A stretch of DNA of 31,307 nt. Origin: JAGLTN01 sp023135255 (GTDB lineage Bacteria > Planctomycetota > Phycisphaerae > Sedimentisphaerales > Anaerobacaceae). Below the pieces are notes generated by a model, which was not told the DNA's origin, did not search any database, and saw only the letters and a list, made by a program, of their open reading frames with translations. Within the stretch, counting starts at the first letter, position 1; each line of letters starts with the position of its first letter. This document shows, one piece after another, positions 30,154-31,307 of the stretch. The translations under genes were made by a program, and so were the position numbers. Location of the stretch: contig DAOWCP010000018.1 in NCBI GenBank assembly GCA_030639495.1, positions 1-31,307 of the forward strand, read 5' to 3'.

Positions 30154-31307
30154 ATGACAATAAGTAACAATAAAAATACAGAACAGATAAAACAGCGAAT
30201 AAAGGAATTTCCAACTGCTCCGGGGCTTTATTTCATGAAGGATGGCAAAGATAAAGTTCTTTATATCGGCAAAGCCGGAAATCTTCGCAGTCGGGTCAGC
30301 AGTTACTTTCAGGCGCATAGTAATCTGGCTGTTTCGAGAGGCCCGAAGATAGCTGAAATGGTCTCTAAGGTCGTCTCGGTTGATTTCCTTGAAACAGAAA
30401 CAGAAGTTGAAGCAATGCTGCAAGAGGCCAGACTGATAAAAGATATCCGTCCTGCGTACAATTCTGTTTTAGTTGACGACAAGACTTTTCCTTACCTTGA
30501 AATTACGATAAGTGATGATTTTCCAGGTGTTTATATTACCAGAAAACCAAGGCAAAAGGGTACTCGGCTTTTTGGTCCTTTCACTAATGTGAAAGACTTA
30601 AGGCAAAGTATGGTCGTTTTGCAGAAAATATTCAAATTCAGAACCTGCAGGCTTGATATCTCCGAAAGAGATAAAAAGAGAAAATTTTTCAGACCCTGTC
30701 TGTTGTTTAGCATCAAACAATGCGCTGGGCCTTGTGGTGACAAAATCGACAAAGATAAATACAGCAAATTGATAAAAGACTTTATCCGATTCCTCAAATC
30801 TAAACGCTCAGTGGTTATACGCCAGCTCAAAAAGAAGATGGCTGAGGCGGCCAAGGCTATGGAATACGAAAAGGCGGCTATGTATCGAGACAGGATCAGG
30901 CTTATCGAAAGACTTGATCGCAGGGGCAGCCCGGAAAGTAATGTTCAGCCTGAGGTTTTTGTATCTGATCCGACCGAGGCATTAACGAAACTGCAAAAAA
31001 TCATGGGCTCCGATCAGCCTGTGCGAATTATCGAGGGGATCGATATTGCTCATATTTCGGGGCAGGCAATGGTTGGTTCGCTGGTTAAATTTATCGATGG
31101 TAGGCCTTTTAAGAGCGGTTACAGGCGGTTTAAGATAAAAACTGTTAAAGGTGTAGACGATTATGCCTGTATTGCTGAGATTGTGAAGCGAAGGTATAAA
31201 TACGCCCTTAAAGGTGAGGAACTCTGGCCTGACCTGGTGTTGATCGACGGGGGAATAGGTCAGCTTCATGCCGCGGAAAAGGCTTTTAAAAGCCTTGGTG
31301 CCCCAAA
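30154..31307 (+). CDS. uvrC: UvrABC excinuclease subunit C, 3' end outside window
   Basis: The frame is open from ATG 30154 to the window end, giving about 384 of the roughly 600 residues expected. UvrC makes both incisions in nucleotide excision repair. The N-terminal GIY-YIG nuclease is clear: FPTAPGLYFMKDGKDKVLYI, GKAGNLRSRVSSYF, ETEVEAMLQEARLIKDIRPA and YNSVLVDDKTFPYL. The Cys-rich cluster follows (FRTCRL, FFRPCLLFSIKQCAGPC), then a UvrB-interacting UVR motif (MAEAAKAMEYEKAAMYRDRI). The C-terminal RNase H-like domain begins with EGIDIAHISGQAMVGSLVKF, with the first catalytic Asp, and LVLIDGGIGQLHAA, with the second. The upstream AGG is a weak ribosome-binding site. It diverges from nrdJ, and both genes serve DNA maintenance. 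Confidence 0.96.
   Translation, partial: MTISNNKNTEQIKQRIKEFPTAPGLYFMKDGKDKVLYIGKAGNLRSRVSSYFQAHSNLAVSRGPKIAEMVSKVVSVDFLETETEVEAMLQEARLIKDIRPAYNSVLVDDKTFPYLEITISDDFPGVYITRKPRQKGTRLFGPFTNVKDLRQSMVVLQKIFKFRTCRLDISERDKKRKFFRPCLLFSIKQCAGPCGDKIDKDKYSKLIKDFIRFLKSKRSVVIRQLKKKMAEAAKAMEYEKAAMYRDRIRLIERLDRRGSPESNVQPEVFVSDPTEALTKLQKIMGSDQPVRIIEGIDIAHISGQAMVGSLVKFIDGRPFKSGYRRFKIKTVKGVDDYACIAEIVKRRYKYALKGEELWPDLVLIDGGIGQLHAAEKAFKSLGAP

Noticed and set aside
30085..30854. Minus-strand frames opposite uvrC
   Set aside because: The plus-strand UvrC reading frame is intact with GIY-YIG and UVR motifs, so these are antisense shadows.
1..31307. tRNA, rRNA or complete insertion sequences
   Set aside because: No cloverleaf or rRNA segments and no transposase frame were recognised anywhere in the window.

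Overview
The window looks like a chromosomal segment of a moderately AT-rich member of the Planctomycetota, most likely class Phycisphaerae (Sedimentisphaerales-like). This is inferred from gene content, not from a marker gene. The supporting traits are long secreted proteins built from right-handed beta-helix repeats and ending in dockerin-like Ca-binding modules, a PadR regulator paired with a HAAS-type membrane protein, a topoisomerase VI A subunit in a bacterial context, and a class II (B12-dependent) ribonucleotide reductase.

Layout. 1-3.3 kb: the end of a methylenetetrahydrofolate reductase gene on the plus strand faces a minus-strand run of a SpoIIE-type phosphatase, a YggS/PLPBP protein and a Top6A/Spo11 protein. 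3.33-3.84 kb: no protein gene, but a plus-strand transcription unit with a near-consensus promoter, two strong hairpins and an intrinsic terminator, read here as an unassigned structured ncRNA of about 180 nt. 3.8-13.5 kb: minus-strand housekeeping genes: rplM-rpsI with promoter and terminator, argC - nitrilase-family hydrolase - argJ, hppA with its own terminator, then rsfS-argS-yjbQ. 13.5-26.5 kb: an accessory region with three large exported proteins (1024, about 1566 and 941 aa), a PadR-HAAS regulatory pair in front of the 1566-aa protein, a decayed gene fragment, and several repeats and palindromes in the spacers. 26.5-31.3 kb: nrdJ on the minus strand, diverging from uvrC, which runs off the right end.

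How the genes fit together. The core genes serve translation (uL13, uS9, ArgRS, RsfS), arginine synthesis (ArgC, ArgJ), PPi-driven ion pumping (HppA), dNTP supply (NrdJ) and DNA repair (UvrC). The nrdJ leader carries two tandem NrdR-like boxes exactly 31 bp apart, implying repression linked to dNTP status. In the accessory block, PadR and a HAAS/HEAT membrane protein overlap by 4 bp and are followed 16 bp later by a secreted protein that joins a streptopain-like (C10) cysteine protease, a carboxypeptidase-regulatory-like fold, a beta-helix, two dockerin segments, a WCxxC thioredoxin-like domain and a beta-propeller. This operon is the strongest candidate for an undescribed system. The neighbouring 941-aa and 1024-aa proteins share its surface-module vocabulary but belong to separate transcription units.

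Limits: all family calls come from motif reading without database searches, and promoter, operator and RNA calls rest on consensus matching and hand pairing.
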